From: Ectocarpus siliculosus
Lineage: Eukaryota; Sar; Phaeophyceae; Ectocarpales; Ectocarpaceae
Reading direction: 5' to 3'
Assembly: GCA_000310025.1 (NCBI GenBank)
Contig: FN649736.1
Span: 726,473-769,374 of the forward strand
Length of the DNA stretch: 42,902 nt
Position 1 is the stretch's first letter; each line of letters begins with the position of its first letter. Both the position numbers and the translations under genes were made by a program. The notes under the pieces are model-generated. The model was not told the DNA's origin, made no database searches, and saw only the letters and a program-made list of their open reading frames with translations. Of this stretch, positions 23,701 through 29,369 are shown piece after piece.

Positions 23701-26617
23701 CCGCGGAAGGATAAAAAGCAGGGGACAGGATCTAGTAGCCCCTGCTTGTGCAGAGGATCCTGTGCCCCTTGGTGTCATTCCTACCGATACCCAAGGCAAC
23801 AGCTACTGCTGCTGCTGTTCTACAAGAGTAACAACAAGTGAGTTCTTCTTCACGGGTCAACCAGACTTCATCACGCGTGCATACCACTACACTTACCCTT
23901 CCTTTAAAAATTCCCACGACTTACAGCGTTTGTTTTGTGTACAACACCCTCCCGTCAGATTTTGATTGATGTTGCCCATTTCATGGAAGCATCCGCAAGT
24001 GACGGGAATTCTGGTTGCAGTCCCTCCATTGATGCATGTTTGCTTCGGCTAGCCTATTCCACGGAAGATCGTTTCTCACCACTTGGGGGTTAAAATAGAA
24101 GGAAACACCTTCGTTCTAGAGGTCGGGACCTCGTTGGCATGAAGAATTCAATATTACCTACAGTAGCTTTGGTTCTAGCGCCGGAGGGAAAAACAACTCC
24201 CCACAGATTACCCCATTCGGCCCATAGATGAATATTCTCTAGCCCGCACCTGCTGTCCCAACCTCTCCGAAATTGCCGAAAAGTCTTTCCGGCCATTGGA
24301 GACCATCGCTATCGAGAATAGCTCGTTCTCGGTCTCCGTCCACTGACGCTGTACACAAGTTGATGTCCCGTCCGTTTCCAGCTCGTGGAGTTGCCCTCTG
24401 GCCGACCTAAACCGCTCGTACACTGATGTTCCCGATTCCCGCGTCCGGTAAACAACTTCTAGGCACTGGTCGGGGGTTGCGGAAAGCGAGTCCAAACACG
24501 ACCACAATGATTGTGGGTTGTTGGAATAGCGTTGGCGGGGGAGGGGTGGCGAGACCGAGAGACGGGGTGTGGAAATAACTACCCGAAAGACCTTCGATGC
24601 TACTTCAGGAAAAATTAAACGAAATATGAGACATAAACGTGTGTGGCCATTTATGGTATCAGACACTATCATAACCTTAACAGCGTAAATATCTGACATG
24701 GAATGACCGCGTTTCGCCAGATGGACCCAGCTTCAATGATCGATCCTGATTGCCCCCCCCGTACCCTTCACTGCCCTAAGCTTGACTGCCCGTGTTTCTC
24801 CTACCCGGTCTACTGGGATCCGTCCTTTGAACTCGTGGACCAGGCAGTTGGCGCACATGATGAACAACTCTTTTTCCTGCCGCAGGAAAGAGCGATGGCG
24901 CGCATCAACAATTCACTCACGTGTTCGCGAAAAGAAACGCGTGAAGTGGTAGCTTCTAATAATCTATTGTCAGTCGTTACCATCATTTGTTTGATGTATT
25001 GCCAATGTGCTCTTCTTCCCGTCCCCCCGCACGTGCGCCACACAGGCCTTGGCCTCGTCCGTACCTTCTGCTCTTGTGTGGAATGGTCCCCGGCTGCCGT
25101 GGGCTTGACGGCGGCCCAAATCTGCCTGCAGGTAGCCGCCCTCGCCGCAGATGATGCTGTTGCCGGCGATGCCTCAGGCCGAGAAACTGGCATGGTCTCA
25201 AGTTCCGGTATGGCCGCCTACCAAGAGGAAGGGGAAAGTACGGGTCAGGAATGGCACACCGCATCCGCATGTTCTTTCGTCAGGGTGAGACTTGGTACCA
25301 CACTATCCATCTCCTGGCCCGTAGGAGATTGCAAGTTGCTCTGAGGCTGCGATGCAAATGAACAGCGGACGCACCATTGATATTGTCGTCAAACTCAGCA
25401 CTGATGGGCTGCTAGCTACGGGAGACCCTAACAATCAAGGTGCACCCAAGGCCAGGAACCCGTGCGCTGCTGAAACGTTCACTCACTGCAATCACCCTCA
25501 GTTCCACGGTGTTACATATACAGATAGATCGTAACTATTCGCACACGCATGACTTCATTTCGCGGCTTCTACTTCACGCATCACCTGGTATGCGCCTCCA
25601 AGCCGCCCAGAGTACTCTTCCTCCTCCGTCGGCGTTGACGTCCCGGGAGCCGGTGACAGCGATGGTTGAGGCGTCGACGTTGTGACGGTCTGTGGCGAGG
25701 ACAACGTGTTGGACAGACGGAGAAAAATCATGCACATGTTACTACAGTAGTTCGACGACAACATCATCAACAGAAAAATGAGATACACGTATGCAAATGG
25801 GAAACAAACGCGATACACTGCGGATAGCGCCTTCGCGCCAGGGGCATGAGGACGACATACTCGGAAGGTACCAAAACCAGATCCCAATTGTAAATTGTGC
25901 GTTGTTCTGGTACTCCTGGAGTTCATGACAGCAGCAGTGAGTTTACCCCGGTGCGGTTGGGTTCCCTCGGGTGATATTACTAGGAAACATGAATACAAAC
26001 ACAGAAAGGCTACCCGTTCGAGGTAAGACCACAGTCGAACGGCGGGATGTGTTGAAGTCTTTACAGTGAATGGCGGGAAAACGGCTGGGTACTGGGCATA
26101 TTTGGAGTCTATTTAACCCTATACGCTGAAACATTACTATCAGTGATGCCGGCAGGTGCTAGTCACAAAATCACTGCTTAGGTACACACGCCACAGGACA
26201 TCTCCCCCGTAGTTTTCTCTATTACGGGTCAACGACAAAAATATCGGGGAGAAACCCTCCGTTATGTCGTGTGTTGTAACATTCTGCCTTCACAGGAACA
26301 CGTCGCAGTCTCTTGACAACTTGGTGGATGTTATGTATTTCTCCTGTTGATCTACGATGCACGGCAAAACTTCTAAATAAATCGAGGCGGATCAACTCCC
26401 CTGCGTCTTGCTCGGTTGGGTGACGCGTCTAGCCCCTGTCGGCTCGCTACTGTAAGCATCACTTTTCGAATGCGATGTCACCTTTTGTTTCGTCGCCTTC
26501 CTGCCCCTGCTCTTGACTCTGCCTTTGCCCTTGCTGTTGTCCGTGCCCCTGCCCTTGTCCCCTCCCCTCGGCGCCATGACACCCTCCTCAGCCGCTGTAG
26601 GTAATGCGCACTTTGGG
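8744..26617 (-). CDS. ELM2-SANT-PHD chromatin protein, interrupted by a retrotransposon in an intron
   Basis: Minus-strand exons that join in phase: 26617-26482, 25689-25585, 25217-25065, 24876-24765, 24578-24250, 10506-10388, a possible 16-nt microexon 9861-9846, 9581-9521 and 9117-8744 (stop TAA). An internal ATG at 26577 could start translation and would give about 454 residues; a further in-phase upstream exon is possible at 26965-26819. Domains in order: a basic Gly/Lys-rich N-terminus; an ELM2-like start (GRLGGAYQ joined to AAIPELE); SANT split by an intron (QWTETENELFSIA, KDFSAISERLG, then RTAGECSTRYNSGWK); and a C4HC3 PHD finger (CHRCHRKGLLVYCEGAC, GFHAAC, WVCSSC). An Ala-rich helix and a short tail follow. 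ELM2-SANT proteins usually bind histone deacetylases and PHD fingers read histone tails, so a nuclear corepressor role is inferred. The N-terminal end is the least certain part. Confidence 0.7.
9521..9581 (-). CDS. Exon: first half of the PHD finger
   Basis: Acceptor TTTGTCAG, donor AAGG|GTGAGT. It encodes the first two zinc-ligand pairs (CxxC, eight residues, CxxxC) and ends in phase 1. The next exon, 9117-8744, opens with GG and supplies GFHAAC plus WVCSSC, completing C4HC3 spacing exactly. The intron between is 403 bp. Confidence 0.75.
10388..10506 (-). CDS. Exon: second half of the SANT domain
   Basis: Acceptor CGACTCTCAG, donor GCGAG|GTGAGT, phase 0 in and phase 2 out. It encodes the third SANT helix (TAGECSTRYNSGWK) and a following basic segment. 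It is the first exon on the far side of the retrotransposon. A paralogous, frame-damaged copy lies at about 33930-34040 (+). Confidence 0.7.
10619..10678 (+). repeat. 5' LTR remnant (60 bp)
   Basis: Begins TGTTATAGGATTCAG and ends CCACTACA. It equals the first 30 and last 30 bp of the 3' LTR with no mismatch; 208 bp between them are missing. The junction AAC occurs at both deletion ends in the intact LTR (23651-23653 and 23859-23861). The lost part contains the TATA-like box and both strong hairpins. Confidence 0.9.
10681..10693 (+). promoter_or_regulatory. Candidate primer-binding site
   Basis: TGGCGTTGTCGGC starts 2 bp after the 5' LTR. TGG pairs with the CCA end of a tRNA, as expected. 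The priming tRNA would end GCCGACAACGCCA; which tRNA that is cannot be told from the window. Confidence 0.5.
10814..12529 (+). CDS. Ser/Ala/Pro/Thr-rich ORF upstream of gag (likely gag N-terminal region)
   Basis: 571 codons from ATG 10814 to TAG 12527-12529. The product is low-complexity, rich in Ser, Ala, Pro, Thr and Val, with repeated VSTA/TVST-type units and TTCG-rich codons. An RIRERF-type basic patch lies near the start. No enzyme domain is seen. Directly after the TAG the same frame continues through a 36-bp tandem repeat, so this is probably the disordered N-terminal part of gag cut off by a stop, though a separate leader protein is possible. The frame is also open upstream of the ATG, into the LTR remnant. 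Confidence 0.6.
   Translation: MSQSSVGSSDSASASPEHSERSRSPVSPPRVATFGSPAAGRQATQLLLSSDGARAADPVADAARLSELRAQRIRERFASPASVDANPVGAVLKPPAPTPGTSVSASVSLGVQQQSVSTAAGDELSEFPREPRVDSNFPLAPSTVEHPPLGTDIGFDHVAGPVVQRLSSRSASRSTLQFDYTVPAIPPFSSRSDRVQAAARAQRLRDRRASAPVTSPLADSAASPPTVPVVSTTRAISIASGALPTVASSTPALSVDSTAFDPVVSPTQAISFASDALASVVSTTGAVSAANVPVPAVSTAVGVFASIPLAPPLPTVSTVRGAAAPPLRTVSTLRTAVTSAPPHAYHVPTTSAPVSAVSTAARVLLPIPLAPPLPTVSTAGDAIIPAAPPLRTVSTLRTVSSAPFPAHTTSTQNPVSAASAAVNTAVSMPVDTPLLAFSTDSRVHTAGFDPTVSTDSAMLAPASAPLAATSVVSAVPSAPTPPLYPYAVPPPPPMLSSSHERAATADALHRLEIAKRYNRHLHGLLSTMVTTTPGPKHEPTSSARLSTPELRDSTTGGGTRSAVTGRPAEPV
12542..12650 (+). repeat. 36-bp tandem repeat with frame slip
   Basis: About three units beginning CCCTCGGCTTCGGCC. 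The first two are 36 bp; the third is 37 bp. The extra base moves the open frame from that of 10814-12529 into another frame, and a second shift near 12690 brings in the main gag frame. Confidence 0.7.
12697..15321 (+). CDS. gag: Gag polyprotein (capsid and CCHC zinc knuckle)
   Basis: Open for 874 codons; 12697 is only where the frame is first clearly coding (a TTG), not an established start. The N-terminal third is low-complexity with a ~55-bp tandem repeat at 13228-13545. A globular capsid-like region follows at about 13800-14500 (DVGDRQESFLRLQQFG, SFADYLRAF). A retroviral zinc knuckle, CLNCSGEDHSMKQC (14818-14859), has exact CX2CX4HX4C spacing. The C-terminus is Ser/Arg/Asn/His-rich. The ORF ends at TGA 15319-15321, but the same frame stays open beyond it for another 2 kb, so the stop separates gag from the NADAR-containing segment. 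Gag packages the element RNA. Confidence 0.8.
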   Translation: MATEVAIALPAVATIQEAVDVANASRPDLRYLAGRFLAGMRTANARATAPVVYPGCSGPPLEASYVFQQPAPGRVKQVQPSRESGPGSSGEESGWSSAGASRRPPAPSSSSVGGIRERKVAKRGGDGARGSKNKSKTGSGSDTSLPRKPGRQRQVVPSLMDATSDARFFLRDDFDLPASAPPVSSETRVAFSNLPARPPPFLRKLVLRFRTCHRLRPPSFLRKLVLRFRTCHRLSAPPVSSGTRVAFSNLPASAPPVSSETRAAFSNMPQAPAPPVSSETVAPPVFSTADYAVGSGIAHNPGFSNPTPPSTFVPVQDVHHVVPSWDRVPPAAPSVAAAAPPVVSDDSVLPLSSNIAHARQATVDAAASAVRKAHVVTVQRAYITLNLKKVGNVATMPFPSTLLPGDGYQQLIRTTRTALSDILLLCDDQSEGLDSTDYVPGWERPLEKKLSGAITPDKPSTADLVLSIADYFQQVKRSLDGGATGPEAFQLLLRHLAEQFDVGDRQESFLRLQQFGVADGTSFADYLRAFRLLVSSVTGSERTLAPSVSMVLEIVRHSVCKQFPSLSPILYPGALATAVTPFASIADMWEAFAPLATSKTPAIGGSSYFSLSSARGSSQPRRSQHRAPAPSGQWAPGSAQNPVVLPVQSHDADPFTRNYDSWPASQADWSGVYALTSSFRNAEDPFLWTPLLTQEARSQAFRENRNRCLNCSGEDHSMKQCVALFTNSSGLLNPELGLLNDDSAAFRRWQGRMRSFRRKSADNRQNNQGRRHQRSSSSSSQRRNHAGNRRSDGGSSPHTHQTQSHNSGYAPGNSAGNSHPQQHPSINTNHTGALSLYQPQTHAHTGPSSGIMVSTNHNARQPGNFQNGGRSRSG
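13228..13545 (+). repeat. ~55-bp tandem repeat in gag with offsetting frameshifts
   Basis: About six units of CCGGCTTCGGCCCCCCCCGT plus TTCTTCGGAAACTCG and GTGTTGCGTTTTCGAAC. They encode SAPPVSSETRVAFSN. Unit 2 lacks one T (GGCTCGG), so units 2-3 read in another frame (RKLVLRFRTCHR). Unit 4 has an extra T (GGCTTTCGG) and restores the frame. Confidence 0.85.
15322..17382 (+). CDS. Gag-pol linker and N-terminal two-thirds of a NADAR domain
   Basis: In frame with gag across the TGA at 15319. The first 1.3 kb encodes a low-complexity Ser/Thr/Pro-rich linker, with a 57-60-bp TSV/NHTSV repeat near 15430-15600. From about 16629 it becomes a NADAR domain: FFWQPPSPFSQW, FVVDGVVYSCAEQFFAAEKA, FGRGVRGFDPSLWEHEREN and AKFSQ. 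These match the hallmark NADAR elements: the EQ...K helix, the GR motif and the W..R segment. Homology stops at 16920, where the domain continues in the next frame; the residues after KFSQ up to the stop at 17382 are out-of-frame. NADAR proteins act on ADP-ribose/NAD-related N-glycosidic bonds; DarT-linked members remove ADP-ribose from guanine. A role in the element is unknown. Confidence 0.85.
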   Translation, partial: LIGGGSLTSPGPPSASSGTSSRSSQDARVSRSVAPNTSVLCNNDNTSVSVAPSHTVASSTSVLRNDNHTSVIVIPSGTSVPHNNNHTSVSVVSPSVDQVGIQTYALVPPSTSHLSSATSASLPLRTGAPSEINQSGASAVLRCGNRTVGPSGPSSTARLSGTVRSLPPSSVDQTGRSHALWTIEEESPELVTSGESSDTLNSSVLASVEGSPSIVAPVANLTGSDRQVTGSNSPGFESRCSLGPDRRTSSDSATIYFDHGSSSDAPSLPTHARPTAPDTRPPRPTSTVLTPPLREDPPGVTSEQPAVSRTLSRRNGQEHHARCGSLTDPALAAVPSESSLLNDTLRGVSSGLELGRTQRDVAGPIIANNSTPVDSSPVSDIPETVLMDAHAVNYNAGVPAASASATPASAATSASADRTPGVSTPAVPAVFDPSHEYCTPDMVFFWQPPSPFSQWTPSTFVVDGVVYSCAEQFFAAEKARLFEDHCALQNIMRVSDPALHKKFGRGVRGFDPSLWEHERENIVLTGSYAKFSQIPSCASIFSDLATKSLPKLVPTTVFGALAFKPMILTLYPPLDGVASICWATPFNEYAVFCDAMPRHPSAALVCCPPTTTFRRRLNITRFMKLALLHTSVFGWPQPLRRLNDSRRFHNTLRMFHRIMTPLFGPCLPGALSHPLPLLCFLSKVRI
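16629..17105 (+). other. NADAR domain split by a -1 frame change
   Basis: Both halves are recognisable and abut without loss: the upstream frame ends AKFSQ and the downstream frame begins NSELREHLL. The pol frame has a TAG at 16914-16916 and homology leaves the gag frame by 16920, so the change sits within 16917-16922 (TCAAAT). It fits loss of one A from an A-run. Total domain length is about 157 residues, normal for NADAR. Confidence 0.85.
16920..22913 (+). CDS. pol: NADAR C-terminus and Pol polyprotein (PR-RT-RH-IN-chromodomain)
   Basis: Open to TAA 22911-22913. The frame first resumes NADAR (SPYDRIWGIG, WRGLNLLG); counting then runs from the TTG at 16929. Aspartic protease: DTG at residue 185 and DVLLGRDSW. 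RT: FDMKSSFHQI and YLDD at residue 718. RNase H: CDASRDGFGG near 871 and TDHK. Integrase: H/C zinc-binding region (HADASCH, CLRC), then D1486 (VDYFGPL), D1548 (LSDN) and E1584 (GGVERVN), exact DD35E spacing. Chromodomain near 1834-1890 (VERLEVDRISG, WKGL, SWERE). SH3/Tudor-like C-terminus near 1945-1994 (WYKARDGFWWLGKI). A Ser/Pro-rich spacer separates RNase H from integrase. No internal stop is present and all catalytic residues examined are intact. There is no ATG at its head, so expression would need continuity with gag. Confidence 0.93.
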   Translation, partial: NSELREHLLGSGDKIPAEASPYDRIWGIGLQADDPDALSTSRWRGLNLLGNALQRVRSLLRCNAPPPERSSRLLPPNDHVSTSSQHNAVYEVSPSTHQRLRMASTPPSTERFASFSQYAANVPSDHDTAVWAVSSGCPQPSSSSSLLPEQGPDLVDGVVTIDDDSFTTQILTHSGSASVQFGCVALLDTGSPQSFISASAWESMKAASAASSLSEKQTQPRCWGGFGESAPLQTSTIVRLSVQFLRKRLPTSSLAVWAYVVPDGVMHHDVLLGRDSWMRFSDRSYRTLRAKRPGDRVFGELTLAQHSSCGATAFAHDLSSTDGNYQLRYAGKHSVQLHPEHSLVPVNLVRSDGSPALVGNYLVVMLPQCAMFSSEEHFVQNGCQRLPLAGISSLEPGDVLGTASAPLLRVPLSAVSRHSLSDGLQSAAQDPTTASGSWVPGPVSTDGIDSSATHRIDDPFVYNLHERPTPSQSGKEDPGSASASLSSPPPALLERLASEQRQSFSRVWDKLPCHLREISFDLHGPGWTPDVITQLGNVLCDYHDVFSSSPTDFGSCPLFPFKLTVPPGSAPVTSRPYRVNPPVAKQVDAILDQYLAAGLIQHSTSPYSSPLVVIPKKSGGVRITVNYRKLNKLCALSQLPIPRVDDTLDKLLKGRIYSLFDMKSSFHQITVHRDTIPLTAFVTSSGLFEWLKMPQGSSAAPGWFCKVVNEVIKNLHGVASYLDDLIVFDDNPASHVDTMRALFERLRTHNLKLTPPKATIGATEADFLGHTISPDGVRPNGAKVAALAKMPMPKDVKQLRSLLGSLSYYRKFLPNMATRIRPLTTLLKKQATFAFTPAMEQAVRVLLSELANPPVLVCPDWDAVTDGSRPFRLYCDASRDGFGGTLEQEQPDGSIRPIVFISRATLDSERHWTPLDLEAGSIVWCIKRLRGNLWGTKFRIFTDHKSLEHFAKVGENNARVQRWLEFLTAYNYTLEYRKGSANGNANFLSRLPIDAAECDRSGRSRLTPDDDEESVFFIRSCGLTPSGHRAVGVGLGGLVPTSPTSVLGGLAPSTDDFVDFRRHGPRLSPSGLSSPPGVWNIAPWPSNNSRGLSPSLRRLCGRTLDWSGSLHSSVEDILALEPESSPAVSPTAASRRTLDPTQLFSTRTRRRTAVVAGTPLPPVDYGFSEDPPAPTRISASPRSFRRSPPAQSASTAPPVLTRLVSAPGADTSIPDLHTPLARGRDLASSTHPATSAAPAQQSSAAPDSSESSTHLVSTTYTPSSSVSAATLPSGGLQPEPQESAPSSIEAALHSSADLAFRASVERFSHADWAREQRNEPVCDAAIRFILLGRPSALPPDFLDHLPSARRPPLSEIRDLSHKGRLHVDDDGLVLLVRKQTAPPSSTTTRPGGRAARLLNDEPIRIYVPMLMRPWIMQACHADASCHLGAARTLSMLERFYWWVGMSVCTKWWVRHCLRCQARKSSRQTPRWPTLCLPLPSGPGVSVSVDYFGPLPLTPRGNTYILLFTDRFSRRADMYAVTAAEFTAEGTADVLVNRYIPLWGCRLSLLSDNVSQFCSKLSQAVYARLAIRKVATSSYHPNGNGGVERVNHTMAQMLAMVVNERQDDWDIHLPHVEFAYNNSVSAATGLAPNEVHMNRLPRMPMTVFEHPYARGHQSLHRDQLEYCDLAADRQRRSYDLVREQHNLSVSRIERRNSALSDALRKVPSYTVGGWVWVYNTESTIRQGVRSGTDDKVLKAKLSFLWTGPFKILAVGPCPDAPDGCPLASKLLYLDLPSDLSGPDSKNRVSVARCKPCANPHDTEDLPRFLPAGLTPYVLNSYANKSPPYHVTEDDVSTPVERLEVDRISGHQSVRGRGGTIAVLYQTHWKGLLRPSWEREMDLQHSKPHILRYWTGSPDQHRQTNRRYRAMRIGAATREMARAKGERALPSGYSLVSRSTWDRRFANTPLPAGAFFWYKARDGFWWLGKITGPPLPSDFYVVRFLDDPGPVKLTLPDVR
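22914..23623 (+). other. Non-coding 3' region of the retrotransposon
   Basis: About 710 bp between the pol stop and the 3' LTR, T-rich in part, without a credible ORF. The polypurine tract expected just before the LTR is weak: GGATGGG at about 23613-23619 is the best candidate. Confidence 0.5.
23624..23891 (+). repeat. 3' LTR (268 bp)
   Basis: TG...CA ends. It contains a perfect 9-bp hairpin (CGCGGAGAG 23682-23690 / CTCTCCGCG 23697-23705), a 7-bp hairpin (GCAGGGG 23718-23724 / CCCCTGC 23739-23745) and a TATA-like ATAAAAAG at 23711. The outer 30 bp at each side match the 5' remnant exactly. Confidence 0.92.
23711..23718 (+). promoter_or_regulatory. TATA-like box in the 3' LTR
   Basis: ATAAAAAG between two LTR hairpins, in a plausible U3 position. 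The matching segment of the 5' LTR is deleted, so the element's own promoter is probably lost. Confidence 0.35.
23892..24137. repeat. Segmental duplication, copy A right part (intron of ELM2-SANT-PHD)
   Basis: Matches about 33582-33815 in inverted orientation, for example CTTCGTTCTAGAGGTCGGGA against its diverged complement. Together with 10618 leftwards it forms the occupied version of the retrotransposon target; the copy at 33.8 kb is the empty version. Confidence 0.8.
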
Positions 26618-27711
26618 CTGGGGGTAGGGTGGGACGGATCTTCAGCGAATTCGCGCTTTGTAGATATGGACCATATGTAGCAGAAACTGATTCGGGGAGT
26701 GAGTGTGCGCCCAAGATTGACCGGCACGCGGCGAACACGATCATGTGCGTCGCATGAACAAGAGCAACGAAATCAGTGCCCCTGGTCATCAGCTAACGAA
26801 AGGTCATCCACCATTTACCTCGAGAAGGCTTCCTCGAACATGGTTGCCTTGGTGATCGGGTTGATCGGGTGCCAGTGCTTCCTCACCATCCACCCCACGG
26901 CACCGTTGCCGGCGGGGCTGCATGCGGATAAGTTGCATTGCTGCAGCTCACGTCGTTCTTCTCCCCTGCAGCAAGGAGGCGGCCGAACGGAAGGAACATA
27001 GGGAATGGAGCGGGAGGTAGTGGCGGGGTCACAACTCACTGTTCTTGGAGTTGTGAACGAGAACGTAAATTTTCTGTACGAGATACAAAGTGAAACTGTC
27101 CAACGCAATTTTCGAATAAAGCCTTTGGTTCCAAAAGATGTTGCAACAATTTCCATTTGCCCATAGGCAACAGGAGGTCCTGTCATCTTTTCGTATGTCA
27201 GCAAACAGTAGCCGACCACTTCATGCTGCTTCGGAGCTGGAATTCCAGACATACGTACTCAAAGAGTATGAATACTCCGAGGTATGCCCCGCACAGCCGC
27301 GAGACGTAATGCCGTTTCGCTACGATATAGGAAACACCCAAACAACCAATCCGGCTGAGCGACGTTACGATTCACAAAGAAAGACATCGGCAGTTTTCCA
27401 GCATGCAAGCCACTGCTGTCGAACCTTGCTTCTCGCAAAAAGCCACGCAGCATGGGAAATGACTGGTACTAGTGGACGACATTGCCAAGCTTGAATTAAC
27501 ATGAAACCGCCGGCGTCCATCCAGCTCATCTGATTGTAATGGAAAAGTGTTTCTACATAGTTTGCCCGACATAAAAATGACCAGATCCACAAGACGACTA
27601 CCATGATTCAAGATTTAAGGAGTGGAGGGGGGTAGGTTAGCAGTTTTTCAATGATGTGGTGTTGTCAGCAAATCCGACGAATGAATACCGGCGAGTGCGT
27701 GTCGACTATTA
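26618..27711. other. Upstream region of the ELM2-SANT-PHD gene, possible 5' exons
   Basis: A minus-strand segment 26965-26819 (acceptor GCTGCAG, donor TCGAG|GTAAAT) is in phase with the exon at 26617 and could be an upstream exon. An alternative donor inside it (GGATG|GTGAGG) also fits in a different frame. A GTGAGT donor lies near 27032. The start of the gene cannot be settled from sequence alone. No other gene is recognised here. Confidence 0.3.
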
Positions 27712-28303
27712 GGGCTGTTTTACCCGTGGCGATTTTTTTCCAAATTTCCAAAATATTCGTTCCAAAAACACACGGAACGGCGATTTGCGGCGCCCACACA
27801 TCATTTTCCTTTTGGGAAAATTTGGAAATTTGGAAATCAGTAGGGTGCGAAGGTGTACCGATTCTGGTAAAAGTCAATCGACGGATACCCTGCGAATCGG
27901 GTCCTCCTTAACACTCTCCACCCACAGAATTTACCCTCAACTGGGAACCTCTTGTGGCCAGGACGGGTAATTCGATGGAAGTGTCACAAGGTTCTTTATA
28001 GGATCGATTCCAAGAGGTGTTCTCAGGACTGACACACATTATGTCCATGGGAAAATGTCCAAGTCAGGAGAAAAAACGTGCACCCAAGGAGATTCGAACC
28101 AGTATCCTGCCGCTGACGCCACATGCGAAGGTGTACCGATTCTGGTAAAAGTCAATCGACGGATACCCTGCGAATCGGGTCCTCCTCAACAAGGGGCCGA
28201 AAAATTTGGAATGGTTCGTTCCAAATTTTTGGAATCTTTCCAATTTTTATTTTTTGGAAATTTGGAAAATTGGAGCGAAATAGCGCTGCGTTTTAAACGG
28301 CCC
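27712..28303. mobile_element. Harbinger-like MITE (592 bp)
   Basis: Flanked by TTA on both sides (27709-27711 and 28304-28306). The ends are GGGCTGTTTTA and, on the other strand, GGGCCGTTTAAAA; further in, CCAAATTTCC-type sequence repeats on both sides. TTA target duplications and GGGC-GTTT termini are typical of PIF/Harbinger (Tourist-like) elements. No transposase is present. A ~61-bp direct repeat (GCGAAGGTGTACCGATTCTG...) lies at 27847 and 28125. Confidence 0.65.
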
Positions 28304-28419
28304 TTACAGTAGATGATTCATTTACAAATCTGCTACAATATATTGTACACTTATCAACAGTACCAGGGACTTGAAGGTAGCGCGCCTCACATACGTATAT
28401 GTACTGAAGCACCATCAAA

Positions 28420-29240
28420 CTGTGACACGTGTTATTTTACAGTAAAGATGTTGCACTGTTCGTTTTGCACGTCCTTCAACCCCCCACCTACTTCGTGCCA
28501 GCGACGACGTTATTAGACAAAGTCTACACTCCATATATAATAATGTAACCTACTTGTCTAATTCTAGGTAGCCAGTAGTCTTTGATCACGAGATATTCTG
28601 GAGTAAACAATAGTGGCTTCTCTGTTCTCAAACATTAATAACAAGACAAGAAAGGAACTGTCCTTAGAATTCTAGTTGTTGGACAGTTCGTTTTACACGT
28701 TCTTCCCCCCCTCCCCGTGTATTTTGTACCAGCGACAACTAACCGGTAACAATCTATTAATAAATTAGTCTACACTATATCTAATGATAGATCGAAATTG
28801 TTTGCGAGAAAGAGAAGAACTGCCCCTATAATACTAACTTGTGGTTAGACAATTCGTTTTATCGCTCCTAACTCCCTCCTTACTTTGTACCAGCGACAAC
28901 TTTAGACAAAAGTTAGACCCCATGATATATATGTCTAGTAAATCCTAATACCGGGTACAGTACAACCTATAATAGCCTGCACTAGTAGTTTTTTTCTATT
29001 TTTTTCTCTTCACGTTAAACTCGTGTCAGTCACTAATCTTTAAATCTATGCGTAGCAAAGACGCGGTCCGTGGTCACAACAAATGCTAGAGCCATCAGAA
29101 GTAGTGTAGTGGATACACATTAGCAAGAGAGGAACTGCATTAGAATACTGCCACCAATTCGTTGGTTGTTGTACCTTTCGTTTTGAACGTTTTCTTCAAC
29201 CCACCCCCTACTTTGTACCAGGGACAACTACAGTATAGAA
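28420..29240. repeat. AT-rich diverged tandem array
   Basis: Four related units share TTCGTTTT, a C-rich patch, then ACTTTGTACCAGCGACAACT-like sequence, with TTCGTTTT at about 28459, 28687, 28853 and 29177. Several are preceded by an AGGAACTG...AGAATACT block. Unit spacing is irregular (228, 166, 324 bp). The composition is clearly more AT-rich than the neighbours and no coding is evident. Confidence 0.6.
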
Positions 29241-29369
29241 AAAAGCCTAAAGTACACTACTACAAAAACAACAAGAATACAGGAGGGTACCACTGTACTG
29301 CACCTAGCCTACACTCTACTCTAGTCTAGTATATTTTCACGTATAATTCTGGTGTATACATCTAATCTA

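Larger units (their letters stand above)
10619..23891 (+). mobile_element. Ty3/gypsy chromovirus with a NADAR domain
   Basis: 13,273-bp LTR element. Order: truncated 5' LTR, primer-binding candidate, a Ser/Ala/Pro-rich ORF, gag with a CCHC knuckle, NADAR, aspartic protease, RT, RNase H, integrase, chromodomain, SH3/Tudor-like tail, about 700 bp of non-coding 3' sequence, 3' LTR. The flanks read CGTA on the left and CTTA on the right, a 4-bp target duplication with one change; the paralogous empty site (reverse strand near 33815) has a single CTTA. PR-RT-RH-IN order and the chromodomain place it in Ty3/gypsy (Metaviridae). It lies antisense in an intron of the ELM2-SANT-PHD gene; without it the intron would be about 466 bp. 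Several breaks on the gag side and the LTR deletion suggest a recent but non-autonomous copy. Confidence 0.93.

Noticed and set aside
28081-28135. Functional tRNA gene on the minus strand
   Set aside because: A- and B-box-like strings are too close and the stems do not pair. At most a SINE-like remnant.
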